From positions 1,121-40,519 of the forward strand of contig PFUR01000019.1 of NCBI GenBank assembly GCA_002790195.1: a stretch of DNA of 39,399 bases, given 5' to 3'. Both the position numbers and the translations under genes were made by a program. Below, one piece after another: positions 7,372 through 16,177 of this stretch (its first letter is position 1; each line of letters opens with the position of its first letter). This stretch comes from Flavobacteriales bacterium CG_4_9_14_3_um_filter_40_17. GTDB lineage: Bacteria; Bacteroidota; Bacteroidia; Flavobacteriales; Flavobacteriaceae. Below the pieces are notes generated by a model. The model made no database searches, was not told where the DNA came from, and saw only the letters and a program-made list of their open reading frames with translations.

Positions 7372-9654
7372 ATGAGTAAATTTATACCATTTTTATTTTT
7401 TGTGGTTTTTACCGCCGCTCCCGCTCAAAACTTTTCCGACCGCTGGCTCGGGCATTTTTCTTATTTAAACATTTCTGACACCTCCGAAGGTGAAAACGAA
7501 ATCTATGTAAGTGCAGAAAACGCTGTTTTTTCTTACAATTTATTGACCAACGAAATCAAAACCATCACGACCATCGATGGGTTGGAAGGGGAAATTATCT
7601 CCACCATGCATTTCAGCAAAGCATTCAACAAGCTTCTCATCGGCTACACAAACGGGCTGATTGAGATTTTTGACCCGGCAACCCGCGATGTCCTAAAAGT
7701 AGTCGATATTTTGAATAAACAAGTCATTCCGCCAAACCAAAAACGCGTCAATCATTTCAACGAATCCGGAAATATCATTTATGTGGCTTGCCAATTCGGA
7801 ATTGTCGAGTATAACATCGAACGGTTGGAGTTTGGCGATACATTTTTTATCGGTGCGGGCGGTGGTTTGATCAATGTCACTCAAACCGCTGTTTTAGGCA
7901 ATCAAATTTTTGCAGCTACTATCGGGCAAGGGATTAAATTTGCCGATTTGACTGACCCAAACCTGATAGATTCCACCAAGTGGATTACCCGGATTCCAGG
8001 CACTTGGAACGGCATCGTAGCTTTCAACAATACGATTTATGCCATTCGATCCAATCGCCAATTATGGCGATACAACGGGACAGCTTTTGTCAACGCGGGT
8101 TTTGTGCATACCTTAACCCTAAATGACCTGAAGGCCAACGACCAATTCATGACCATAACTACTACGCGAGATGTTTTTGTGCTAAATAACGGCGGAACGG
8201 TTCAATCGCAAATTTCCAATTTTGAGAATAACTCCCTGACTTTCAAAGCTGGGCAAGTCATTGGTAATTCTTTGTTTGTCGGATCTGCTGAAAAAGGGCT
8301 TTTAAAATTTGATTTACCCAATGTGACAGCACCTGAATTTATCATTCCGGACGGCCCGATTCGAAATGATTCTTTTGCCATCAGAGCCGCTCCGGAAGAA
8401 CTTTGGGTGGTTTTTGGGCAATACACCACTTTTTTCAACCCCTTTCCTTTGGACAGCAGAGGTATCAGCCATTTACAAAAAGGCGAATGGCTCAACATAC
8501 CATTTTCTGAACTCAGGAATGCACGCGATTTGTCGAGTATTAATATCAGCCCGATAGACGGAAAAGTTTATATAAGTTCATTCCACGACGGATTATTGGT
8601 TTTGGAAGACAATCAAGTCGTAGAGCTGTTTAACAACACCAATAGCGGTCTTGAAAGTTTATTACCAAACACCGTAGATATTCGCATACACGACACCAAA
8701 TTTGACAACAACGGCGACTTGTGGGTAACGAATTCCCGCATCGAAAATGCCATCAAAGTGCTTCGCAGCAACGGGCAATGGCAATCGTTTAGCGTTCGCG
8801 ACGTTATTTCTGAGCCTTTTCTTCAAACAGAACTGGCTTTTGCCAAAATGGTCATTGGCCGGGACGGTACCAAGTGGATAGGCTCTATTTCAAACGGACT
8901 CATTGGCTTCAACGAGAACAATGGCACACCTCAAATAAAAAAATTAACGGAAGAAGAAGGCAACTTACCCAACAATTCGGTGCAGGCCGTCGCTTTAGAC
9001 AATCGAAACCAATTGTGGATAGGAACTCGCAAAGGTTTGCGGGTGCTTTTCAACACGGGCGGATTTTTCACAGATTCCAATGTCAAAGCCGAAGAGATTA
9101 TCATTCTCGAAAACGGTGCTGCCCAAGAACTTTTGTTTGAACAATTCATCACCGACATCGAAGTGGATGGCTCCAACAATAAATGGATAGGAACCGTTGA
9201 CTCTGGCGTTTTCTTGCTTTCCCCAGACGGACAAAGAACCCTTCAGCGATTTACGCAAGACAACTCTCCGCTCCCGTCCAATGTCATCAATGATATTTCC
9301 ATAGACGAACAGACCGGAAGGGTTTATTTTGCCACGCAAAGAGGATTGATGTCGTTCTTGGGCGTTGCGACCTCACCAAAAGATGATTTGAATGAAGTGA
9401 TTGTATTCCCCAATCCCGTAAAACCTGATTTTAATGGAAACCTGACCATCCGAAACCTGACCAGAAGAGCCAGAGTGAAAATCACCGATATTTCCGGAAA
9501 TTTAGTTTTTGAAACCATCGCGCAGGGTGGCACTATCGAATGGAATTTAAGAGCATTCGGAAAATATAAAGTAGCATCGGGGGTTTATATGATTATCATC
9601 ACCAACGATGACGGTTCGCAAACAAAAGTAACCAAAGTGATGATTATCCGCTGA
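7372..9654 (+). CDS. porZ: PorZ-like type IX secretion component with beta-propellers and C-terminal sorting domain
   Basis: A 760-residue exported protein. The signal peptide is MSKFIPFLFFVVFTAAPAQ. It is followed by YxxN/WIG-type propeller repeats through about residue 660 (for example NNKWIGTVDSGVFLL, NQLWIGTRKGLRVLF). From about residue 675 there is a T9SS type A sorting domain: VIVFPNPV, then the KITDISGNLVFE strand, and GVYMIIITND near the end. Two propellers plus the sorting domain, and the recO neighbour, fit PorZ, a cell-surface part of the T9SS attachment complex. The frame is open back to 7225, but that extension lies inside hemB and lacks a signal peptide, so ATG 7372 is chosen. 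Its TGA overlaps the recO ATG by one base. Confidence 0.8.
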   Translation: MSKFIPFLFFVVFTAAPAQNFSDRWLGHFSYLNISDTSEGENEIYVSAENAVFSYNLLTNEIKTITTIDGLEGEIISTMHFSKAFNKLLIGYTNGLIEIFDPATRDVLKVVDILNKQVIPPNQKRVNHFNESGNIIYVACQFGIVEYNIERLEFGDTFFIGAGGGLINVTQTAVLGNQIFAATIGQGIKFADLTDPNLIDSTKWITRIPGTWNGIVAFNNTIYAIRSNRQLWRYNGTAFVNAGFVHTLTLNDLKANDQFMTITTTRDVFVLNNGGTVQSQISNFENNSLTFKAGQVIGNSLFVGSAEKGLLKFDLPNVTAPEFIIPDGPIRNDSFAIRAAPEELWVVFGQYTTFFNPFPLDSRGISHLQKGEWLNIPFSELRNARDLSSINISPIDGKVYISSFHDGLLVLEDNQVVELFNNTNSGLESLLPNTVDIRIHDTKFDNNGDLWVTNSRIENAIKVLRSNGQWQSFSVRDVISEPFLQTELAFAKMVIGRDGTKWIGSISNGLIGFNENNGTPQIKKLTEEEGNLPNNSVQAVALDNRNQLWIGTRKGLRVLFNTGGFFTDSNVKAEEIIILENGAAQELLFEQFITDIEVDGSNNKWIGTVDSGVFLLSPDGQRTLQRFTQDNSPLPSNVINDISIDEQTGRVYFATQRGLMSFLGVATSPKDDLNEVIVFPNPVKPDFNGNLTIRNLTRRARVKITDISGNLVFETIAQGGTIEWNLRAFGKYKVASGVYMIIITNDDGSQTKVTKVMIIR

Positions 9655-10370
9655 TGAGGGTTCAAACCAATGCATTTGTTTTATCTAACATTCGGTACGG
9701 CGATACTAGCCTGATTGTCAGGTGCTACACCGAATCTTCTGGACTCAAATCTTATCTTATAAAAGGCGCGCTCAGCCCGAAAAATAAAAAATTCAAGGCT
9801 TCTTTTTTCTTACCGCTCACCTATATAGAAATTGATGCCGTTCACAAAAACAAAGGAACGCTTGAATCTATTTCTGAAATCAAAATTGCTACCCCCTTTC
9901 ACAGCATCCACAGTAAAATCGAAAAAAGCACCATTGCGGTTTTTTTATCGGAAATCCTTTCTATGTGTTTGAAAGAAGAGGAAGCCAATCCCGATTTGTT
10001 TCATTTTCTCGAAAATGCCTTCAACTTTTTTGAAAACCAAAACGAGTCTGTCAATTTTCATTTATACTTGTTGTTAAAACTTTGTCGTTATTTAGGTTTT
10101 GAACCAGATTTGTCCGGTGAAGGTGATTTTTTTGATTTGAAAGAGGGGATTTTAACGCACGTTCAATCCGATATTTGCATGAGTGAATTGGCTTCAGCGC
10201 TTCTAAAACAGTTATCGAAGACGGACTTAGAAAGCTTGTCAAAGATTAAAATTCCGACTTACCTTCGGCAGGATTTTTTAAATCTTTTACTCCTTTATTA
10301 CGAGATTCATTTTGACGATTTCAAAAAACCGCGTTCATTGGCTGTTTTAAAGCAAATTTTTACGAGATAA
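9654..10370 (+). CDS. recO: DNA repair protein RecO
   Basis: A 238-residue mediator of the RecF pathway that helps load RecA onto SSB-coated DNA. It begins with an OB-fold stretch (TNAFVLSNIRYGDTSLIVRCYTE, split over residues 4-26), then LKSYLIKGALSPK, followed by the helical C-terminal region with LLLKLCRYLGFEPD. The four-Cys zinc site of some RecO proteins is absent, which is usual in this phylum. ATG 9654 overlaps the porZ TGA in a TGATG junction, indicating translational coupling. Confidence 0.92.
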   Translation: MRVQTNAFVLSNIRYGDTSLIVRCYTESSGLKSYLIKGALSPKNKKFKASFFLPLTYIEIDAVHKNKGTLESISEIKIATPFHSIHSKIEKSTIAVFLSEILSMCLKEEEANPDLFHFLENAFNFFENQNESVNFHLYLLLKLCRYLGFEPDLSGEGDFFDLKEGILTHVQSDICMSELASALLKQLSKTDLESLSKIKIPTYLRQDFLNLLLLYYEIHFDDFKKPRSLAVLKQIFTR

Positions 10371-10439
10371 ATCTACTTGTTTCCTTTTCAATCCAATGAA
10401 AATCATTAATTTCGCAACTTCAAAAATGAAAGTGATTTC

Positions 10440-13400
10440 ATGAATAAGAAATTTAAAGAATACAACGGTTTAAACCTGCCCCAAGTGGCAGATGAGATAA
10501 GCGATTATTGGAAATCGGAAGCTATTTTCGAAAAGAGCATCTCTTCAAGAGAGGGGAGCAAACCGTTCATCTTTTTTGAGGGGCCTCCGTCAGCAAACGG
10601 TTTACCCGGTATCCACCACGTGATGGCGCGAACGCTTAAAGATATTTTTTGCCGGTACAAAACCCAAAAAGGATTTCAAGTAAACCGCAAAGCCGGTTGG
10701 GATACGCATGGTTTGCCCATTGAGTTGGGTGTCGAAAAAGAATTGGGCATTACCAAAGAAGACATCGGTGCCAAAATCACGGTGGAGGAATACAACGCAG
10801 CTTGTAAAAAAGCGGTTATGCGCTACACTGATGTGTGGAACGACCTTACCGAAAAAATCGGTTATTGGGTGGATATGACAGACCCATACGTGACTTATGA
10901 ACCCAAATACATGGAGTCGGTTTGGTGGCTGCTTGCCCAGCTTTATAACAAAAACCTGGTATACAAAGGGTACACCATCCAGCCGTATTCGCCCAAAGCC
11001 GGCACAGGGCTCAGTTCGCACGAGCTCAATCAACCAGGCTGCTACCGCGATGTGACCGACACTTCGGTGGTGGCACAATTTAAAAGTCCCCTAAACCCGG
11101 AAGAAGGAACTCAAAACTCAGTAGCGAGAGCTTTTAATTACAAACCGCTTGCGGGTGAAAAAGATGCGTTTATGCTCGCTTGGACAACCACGCCTTGGAC
11201 GTTGCCATCCAACACGGCACTGACCGTGGGTGAGAAAATCGATTACGTATTAATCAAAACATTCAATCAATACACATTTGAACCCACCTTGGTGGTTTTA
11301 GCAAAAGCCTTGGTGGGCAAACAATTTGCCGGTAAGTTTTTCCTTTCTACCGGCGAAAATGATTTTACAAATTACACATCCAATCAAAAGAATATCCCGT
11401 ACAAAATTTTGAGTGAATGCAAAGGCAAAAACTTGATCGGCATCCGGTACGAACAATTGTTGCCTTACGCATTGCCTTATCAACATCCCGAAAATGCTTT
11501 TCGAGTTATTTCGGGTGATTTTGTTACGACTGAAGATGGTACAGGCATCGTTCACACCGCACCTACTTTTGGTGCCGATGATGCGAAAGTTGCCAAAGAA
11601 GCCGTCCCGGAAGTCCCACCACTTTTGGTTTTGGATGAAGATGGTAATCCCGTTCCTTTGGTCGATTTACAAGGAAAATTCACCCGGCATTTGGGCGAAT
11701 TTGCAGGCAAGTATGTCAAAAACGAATATTATGAAGAAGGGGAAGCGCCCGAAAAATCAGTCGATATAGAAATTGCCATCAAACTCAAAGAAGAAAACAA
11801 AGCCTTTAAGGTTGAAAAATACGTACACAGTTATCCACATTGTTGGCGGACAGACAAGCCCGTGCTGTATTATCCGCTCGATTCTTGGTTTATCAAAGTG
11901 ACTGAAATGAAAGACCGGATGTATGAACTCAACCAAACCATCAACTGGAAGCCCAAATCTACCGGAGAAGGACGATTTGGAAACTGGTTAAAAAACGCCA
12001 ACGACTGGAATTTGTCACGGTCGCGATTTTGGGGGATTCCACTTCCCATTTGGCGTACGGAAGACGGGAGAGAAGAAATATGCATTGGCTCCGTAAAACA
12101 ATTAAAAGAAGAAATACAAAAATCAATCGATGAAGGACTGATGCTATTAGACCCGTTTGCGGACTTCGTCACGGGCGACATGCGTGAAGACAACTACGTG
12201 AAAATAGACCTTCACAAAAACATTGTTGACCAGATTATTTTGGTTTCGCCTTTGGGCAAACCGATGCATCGCGAATCCGACCTTATCGATGTTTGGTTTG
12301 ATTCCGGCTCCATGCCCTATGCGCAATGGCATTACCCTTTTGAAAACAAAGATAAAATAGATACCGGCTCCACCTTCCCCGCCGACTACATCTGCGAAGG
12401 AGTCGATCAAACCCGCGGCTGGTTTTACACGCTCCACGCCATCGCTACTATGGTATTTGACAGCGTGGCTTATAAAAACGTTGTTTCAAATGGTTTGGTT
12501 TTAGACAAAAACGGGCAGAAAATGTCCAAGCGATTGGGCAACGCCGTCAATCCTTTTGAGGCACTCAAAGCACACGGCCCCGACGCCATTCGATGGTACA
12601 TGATGGTCAATGCAAACCCGTGGGACAACCTCAAATTTGATATGGCGGGAGTTGAGGAGGTCAAACGAAAATTTTTTGGTACGCTCTACAACACTTATTC
12701 TTTCTTTAGCCTATATGCCAATTTAGATTGTTTTGACACAAAAGAAACACAAATATCTTTGGAAGAACGTCCTGAGATTGACCGTTGGATTTTGTCTGAG
12801 CTACACAGCCTAATCAAGGAAGTAGAAGAAGCGTACGAAGATTACGAACCTACCAAAGTTGCCCGAGCAATTTCCTATTTCGTGCAGGAAAACTTGAGTA
12901 ATTGGTATGTTCGCCTCTGCCGCAGACGTTTTTGGAAAGGCGAATACGAAGCAGATAAAATCGCCGCTTATCAAACACTTTATACCTGTTTGCTCGAGGT
13001 TTCCAAACTTATGGCTCCTTTAGCCCCCTTCTTTTCCGAACAATTGTATCGCGATTTGACCGGGAATGAAAGTGTCCACTTGGATGTTTTTCCGAAATAT
13101 CAACCGCATTTTGTTGATAAATCATTGGAAGCCAGAATGCAGAAAGCGCAAGTCATATCTTCATTGGTTTTATCGCTTCGTAAAAAAGAAAAAATCAAAG
13201 TACGCCAACCGCTTCAAACCGTGATGATTCCTGTGTTTAACGATAAAGACAGGGAAGAAATCAAGGCGGTATCACACCTGATTCAATCGGAAGTAAACGT
13301 TAAAAATATCGTCCTTTTGGAAGATGAGTCTGAAATATTAATCAAACAAATAAAACCTAATTTTAAAACCTTAGGTCCTCGTTTTGGAAAAGATATAGGG

Positions 13401-13862
13401 CTGATATCTAAGGTAATAAAAAATCTATCCAAACAAGAAATAGCGACTTTAGAACGCGATGGGACTTTAACATTAAATATTCAAGAAAAAGTAGTTAATT
13501 TGTCGCTCGATGATGTAGAAATTTTAGCTTCAGAAGTTGCAGGCTGGCTGGTAGCAACCGATAAAGGAATAACCGTTGCACTGGATAAGAATATCTCACC
13601 GGAGCTTAAAAATGAAGGGATTGCGCGCGAGTTGGTCAACAGGATTCAGAACTATCGGAAAGATTCTGGATTTGAAGTAACCGATAAAATACGGATTCAA
13701 ATCCTCAGACATCCGCAGGTTCAAATGGCGGTTTCTCGAAATGAAACATACATTATGGACGAAACTTTAGCCAATGAATTAAAGTTGGTTGACAAATTAA
13801 AAAACGGAATAGACATTCAATTTGACGGAATAGAAACTAAATTATTCATTGAAAAAATTTGA
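10440..13862 (+). CDS. ileS: Isoleucyl-tRNA synthetase
   Basis: A 1140-residue class I synthetase that charges tRNA-Ile. The HIGH-type motif is GIHH at residues 57-60 (SANGLPGIHH) and the KMSKS-type motif is KMSKR at about 694-698. The CP1 editing domain lies between them (AWTTTPWTLPSNTAL, then GTGIVHTAPTFGADD), and SRSRFWGIPLPIW precedes the second catalytic half. The anticodon-binding helical region (NWYVRLCRRRFWKGEY) and a long C-terminal extension with VRQPL follow. This is the long, eukaryote-like type with no C-terminal zinc finger. A TAATTTCG box at 10407-10414 may be its promoter. The DksA-like gene begins 5 bp after the stop. Confidence 0.98.
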   Translation: MNKKFKEYNGLNLPQVADEISDYWKSEAIFEKSISSREGSKPFIFFEGPPSANGLPGIHHVMARTLKDIFCRYKTQKGFQVNRKAGWDTHGLPIELGVEKELGITKEDIGAKITVEEYNAACKKAVMRYTDVWNDLTEKIGYWVDMTDPYVTYEPKYMESVWWLLAQLYNKNLVYKGYTIQPYSPKAGTGLSSHELNQPGCYRDVTDTSVVAQFKSPLNPEEGTQNSVARAFNYKPLAGEKDAFMLAWTTTPWTLPSNTALTVGEKIDYVLIKTFNQYTFEPTLVVLAKALVGKQFAGKFFLSTGENDFTNYTSNQKNIPYKILSECKGKNLIGIRYEQLLPYALPYQHPENAFRVISGDFVTTEDGTGIVHTAPTFGADDAKVAKEAVPEVPPLLVLDEDGNPVPLVDLQGKFTRHLGEFAGKYVKNEYYEEGEAPEKSVDIEIAIKLKEENKAFKVEKYVHSYPHCWRTDKPVLYYPLDSWFIKVTEMKDRMYELNQTINWKPKSTGEGRFGNWLKNANDWNLSRSRFWGIPLPIWRTEDGREEICIGSVKQLKEEIQKSIDEGLMLLDPFADFVTGDMREDNYVKIDLHKNIVDQIILVSPLGKPMHRESDLIDVWFDSGSMPYAQWHYPFENKDKIDTGSTFPADYICEGVDQTRGWFYTLHAIATMVFDSVAYKNVVSNGLVLDKNGQKMSKRLGNAVNPFEALKAHGPDAIRWYMMVNANPWDNLKFDMAGVEEVKRKFFGTLYNTYSFFSLYANLDCFDTKETQISLEERPEIDRWILSELHSLIKEVEEAYEDYEPTKVARAISYFVQENLSNWYVRLCRRRFWKGEYEADKIAAYQTLYTCLLEVSKLMAPLAPFFSEQLYRDLTGNESVHLDVFPKYQPHFVDKSLEARMQKAQVISSLVLSLRKKEKIKVRQPLQTVMIPVFNDKDREEIKAVSHLIQSEVNVKNIVLLEDESEILIKQIKPNFKTLGPRFGKDIGLISKVIKNLSKQEIATLERDGTLTLNIQEKVVNLSLDDVEILASEVAGWLVATDKGITVALDKNISPELKNEGIARELVNRIQNYRKDSGFEVTDKIRIQILRHPQVQMAVSRNETYIMDETLANELKLVDKLKNGIDIQFDGIETKLFIEKI

Positions 13863-13867
13863 GCATT

Positions 13868-14251
13868 ATGGAAATAGAGACTAAAGTACGTTACACGGAT
13901 GCAGAATTAGTAGAATTCAGGAAACTTATTGAAGAAAAAATAGTAAAGGCCCAACAAGACTTAGAGCTTATTAGAAGTGCCTATATGAACGATGGCAACA
14001 ACGGAACCGATGACACTTCCCCCACTTTCAAAGCTTTTGAAGAGGGTTCTGAGACCATGTCAAAAGAAGCCAACACCCAATTGGCAATCCGTCAGGAAAA
14101 ATTCATCCGGGATTTGAAGAATGCCATTATCCGCATCGAAAACAAGACTTATGGGATTTGCCGCATCACCGGAAAATTGATCAGCAAAGAACGCCTCAAA
14201 CTCGTTCCACATGCCACCTTGAGCATCGAAGCGAAAAATTTACAGAAGTAA
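13868..14251 (+). CDS. DksA/TraR-family regulator with degenerate zinc finger
   Basis: A 127-residue protein related to DksA/TraR, which bind the RNA polymerase secondary channel. A long helical hairpin (residues ~10-85, with AYMNDGNNGTDDTSPTF at the turn) is followed by the globular end NKTYGICRITGKLISKERLKL and PHATLSIEAK. Only the first Cys of the C4 zinc finger is kept; the other three positions read Thr, Ser and Lys. This pattern is common in Bacteroidota homologues, so it is not a sequence error. ATG 13868 is preferred over TTG 13859, which overlaps the ileS stop. It is co-directional with ileS and followed by a terminator. Confidence 0.88.
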   Translation: MEIETKVRYTDAELVEFRKLIEEKIVKAQQDLELIRSAYMNDGNNGTDDTSPTFKAFEEGSETMSKEANTQLAIRQEKFIRDLKNAIIRIENKTYGICRITGKLISKERLKLVPHATLSIEAKNLQK

Positions 14252-14273
14252 AATACCTTCTGAGATTTTACCG

Positions 14274-14300
14274 AAGCCGCTCTATTCGGAGCGGTTTTTT
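14274..14300 (+). terminator. Terminator after the ileS/DksA-like unit
   Basis: CCGCTC (14277-14282) pairs with GAGCGG (14289-14294) around a 6-base loop. The stem is extended by AAG/TTT pairs and followed by six T. Confidence 0.88.
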
Positions 14301-14307
14301 ATTTTTG
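14300..14307 (+). promoter_or_regulatory. Putative -7 box for the 14322 gene
   Basis: TATTTTTG begins at the last T of the preceding terminator. The ATG at 14322 is 14 bp downstream, so the terminator and promoter are fused and the leader would be about 10 bases. Confidence 0.45.
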
Positions 14308-14321
14308 CACAAACATTTCAG

Positions 14322-14942
14322 ATGAAATCGAGCTTTTTTCTTCTTTGGTTGACAGGATTTCTTACTTTGCAAGCGCAGACAAGAATCAATCATCTTGAAA
14401 GCTTGGAAGGAATCAAAATCATCCGGTTTTTTTTAGATGAAGTTACCAACGTGCAAATTCTGTCCACCCAAGAAAACATTTTGGTAGTCAAAATGTTACA
14501 AGATGGAGAATATGCTTCTTTTTTACAATTAAAAATTGTCCGGGAAAAGAGCGAGATGAGCGTGTACAATCAAAAAAACCTCACTTTCCCAAATTATGAT
14601 GACAAATTAAGTGCACACAAAATAATCGCGCAGGAGGCTGTAATCGAACTACCTGAAGATATAATCGTTTATTTTGAAAGTAACACAAGTAATTTGAAGG
14701 CTTCCGGAAAATTTAAAAACCTAACGGCACAATTGTTAAATGGCGATGCGAACCTATTAGCTTTTGATGGCAACGCGAAAATTTATTGTGCCAACGGCAA
14801 CATACACGCTATTGTAATTTCAGGGTTAATCCACGCGGAAGCACAAGCCGGGAACTTTATTTCTGAAAAAATACCCGAGGGGAAAAATTTAATTTATTTA
14901 AAAACATTATCCGGAAATATCGATGTCCGGAAAACGAAATAA
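14322..14942 (+). CDS. Secreted protein with adhesin-like (DUF4097-type) beta repeats
   Basis: A 206-residue exported protein of unknown function. The signal peptide is MKSSFFLLWLTGFLTLQAQ. The C-terminal half is a series of short beta rungs with G/N turns, such as SNLKASGKFKNLTAQLLNGD, then ANLLAFDGNAKIYCANGNI and KTLSGNIDVRKTK. This resembles the DUF4097/putative auto-transporter adhesin beta-helix families. The assignment rests on pattern only. It lies between the DksA-like gene and lspA, separated from lspA by 51 bp that contain a likely promoter. Confidence 0.6.
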   Translation: MKSSFFLLWLTGFLTLQAQTRINHLESLEGIKIIRFFLDEVTNVQILSTQENILVVKMLQDGEYASFLQLKIVREKSEMSVYNQKNLTFPNYDDKLSAHKIIAQEAVIELPEDIIVYFESNTSNLKASGKFKNLTAQLLNGDANLLAFDGNAKIYCANGNIHAIVISGLIHAEAQAGNFISEKIPEGKNLIYLKTLSGNIDVRKTK

Positions 14943-14948
14943 TATGTT

Positions 14949-14956
14949 TAATTTTG
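14949..14956 (+). promoter_or_regulatory. Putative -7 box for lspA
   Basis: TAATTTTG matches TAnnTTTG, with transcription expected near 14961 and a leader of about 33 bases. Confidence 0.45.
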
Positions 14957-14993
14957 ACGGCTTTATTATGAACTTCAAATAGCCGAATCTCAA

Positions 14994-15635
14994 ATGTCCT
15001 TTAAAAAGTCTTTTCTTCTGATTGTATTGATTCTGTTAGCTGATCAAATCAGCAAAATATATATTAAAACACATTTTGAGATTGGGGATGGCATTCCTGT
15101 TTTTGGATGGTTTAAAATACTGTTTGTCGAGAACGAAGGGATGGCTTGGGGTGCTAAAATACCGGGAGCCTATGGCAAATTGTTTTTGACTGTTTTCCGA
15201 TTGGTCGCGATTGTTGCAATCGGTTACTGGCTTCTTGATTTGATAAAAAAAAATGCCCCCAAGATTGCGGTTGTTGCTGTTTCGCTCATCTTTGCCGGCG
15301 CATTTGGCAACATCATCGACTCTGTTTTTTACGGTCTGATATTTTCGGACAGCTATCGTCAAGTAGCAACCTTTCTGCCCGCGGAAGGCGGTTATGAAAC
15401 CCTTTTTCATGGAAAAGTAGTCGATATGTTGCACTTTCCGCTTTTTGAGGGATACCTACCCGAATGGATACCGTTTTTTGGTGGTAAATACTTCTCGTTT
15501 TTTGACCCGGTTTTTAACTTGGCAGACACAGCAATCAGTTTAGGCGTTGGGCTTTTACTGGTTTTTAACAAGAAAGCTTTCCCAAAAGAAGAGGATAACG
15601 CAAGTTTTGAAAAAACAAATGAACCTATTTCCTGA
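14994..15635 (+). CDS. lspA: Lipoprotein signal peptidase (signal peptidase II)
   Basis: A 213-residue inner-membrane aspartyl protease that removes the signal peptide from lipidated prolipoproteins. Four membrane segments are visible: about 5-20, 65-85, 95-115 and 175-193. Conserved segments include LILLADQISKIYIK, FVENEGMAWG and, for the catalytic Asp residues, GNIIDSVFYG and FNLADTAISLG. The insertion between these two, with repeated FPLFEGYLPEWIPFFGG, is usual in Bacteroidota and makes the protein longer than E. coli LspA. It would process lipoproteins such as the DUF5689 protein in this window. Confidence 0.96.
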   Translation: MSFKKSFLLIVLILLADQISKIYIKTHFEIGDGIPVFGWFKILFVENEGMAWGAKIPGAYGKLFLTVFRLVAIVAIGYWLLDLIKKNAPKIAVVAVSLIFAGAFGNIIDSVFYGLIFSDSYRQVATFLPAEGGYETLFHGKVVDMLHFPLFEGYLPEWIPFFGGKYFSFFDPVFNLADTAISLGVGLLLVFNKKAFPKEEDNASFEKTNEPIS

Positions 15636-15711
15636 TTCTTTACGCGCTCACTCGGAAGACATGGGTTTTTATGCTAGGCGCAAAGCCATAAACTACCCCG
15701 ATAGATTCATC

Positions 15712-15731
15712 ATTAAAAGTGATTAAAAGTG
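15712..15731 (+). repeat. Tandem 10-bp direct repeat upstream of trxA
   Basis: ATTAAAAGTG occurs twice without a gap (15712-15721 and 15722-15731). It ends 24 bp before the likely trxA -7 box, a spacing close to one helical turn per unit. It could be a regulator site or chance in AT-rich DNA. Confidence 0.5.
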
Positions 15732-15755
15732 TAAGATATTTTATAAAAAAAAGAC

Positions 15756-15763
15756 TAATTTTG
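15756..15763 (+). promoter_or_regulatory. Putative -7 box for trxA
   Basis: TAATTTTG, 35 bp before the trxA ATG. No TTTG is present about 20 bp upstream. Confidence 0.45.
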
Positions 15764-15798
15764 AATTAAGAATTTATTTATTTAAAAAATTATTAGCC

Positions 15799-16116
15799 AT
15801 GGCATTAGAAATAACAGATGCGAATTTTGAAGAAGTTGTGTTAAAATCAGACAAGCCGGTATTGGTTGATTTTTGGGCAGCTTGGTGCGGACCGTGTAGA
15901 ATGGTTGGCCCGATCATTGAAGAAATCAGCAATGATTATAAAGACAAAGCCTTAGTCGGGAAGGTGGACGTGGATGCTCACCAACAATGGGCTGCCAAAT
16001 ACGGTGTTCGAAACATCCCGACAGTTTTGGTTTTCTCGAAAGGTGAGTTGATCAACCGCCAAGTGGGTGTTTCTCCCAAAGCCGTTTATACCGAAGCATT
16101 AGATGCGTTGGTATAG
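15799..16116 (+). CDS. trxA: Thioredoxin
   Basis: A 105-residue cytoplasmic disulfide reductase. The active site is WCGPC with Cys30 and Cys33 in VDFWAAWCGPCRM, and the cis-Pro loop is in NIPTVLVFSKGE. Other consensus elements are VGKVDVDAHQQWAAKYGV and a final helix. Length equals the family norm and there is no signal peptide. It is followed by its own hairpin terminator and then by the DUF58 gene. Confidence 0.97.
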   Translation: MALEITDANFEEVVLKSDKPVLVDFWAAWCGPCRMVGPIIEEISNDYKDKALVGKVDVDAHQQWAAKYGVRNIPTVLVFSKGELINRQVGVSPKAVYTEALDALV

Positions 16117-16136
16117 CTAATATCTAAAAATATTTG

Positions 16137-16166
16137 ATTAGGTTTGATTTTTCAGTCAAACCTTTT
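16137..16166 (+). terminator. Terminator after trxA
   Basis: AGGTTTGA (16140-16147) pairs perfectly with TCAAACCT (16156-16163) over an 8-base loop, followed by TTT. The T run is short, so some read-through into the DUF58 gene 12 bp downstream is likely. Confidence 0.75.
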
Positions 16167-16177
16167 CTATTTCTGCG

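Noticed and set aside
10602-11078. 158-codon minus-strand frame inside ileS
   Set aside because: It is a shadow of the IleS catalytic region, where sequence conservation is explained by the plus-strand protein.
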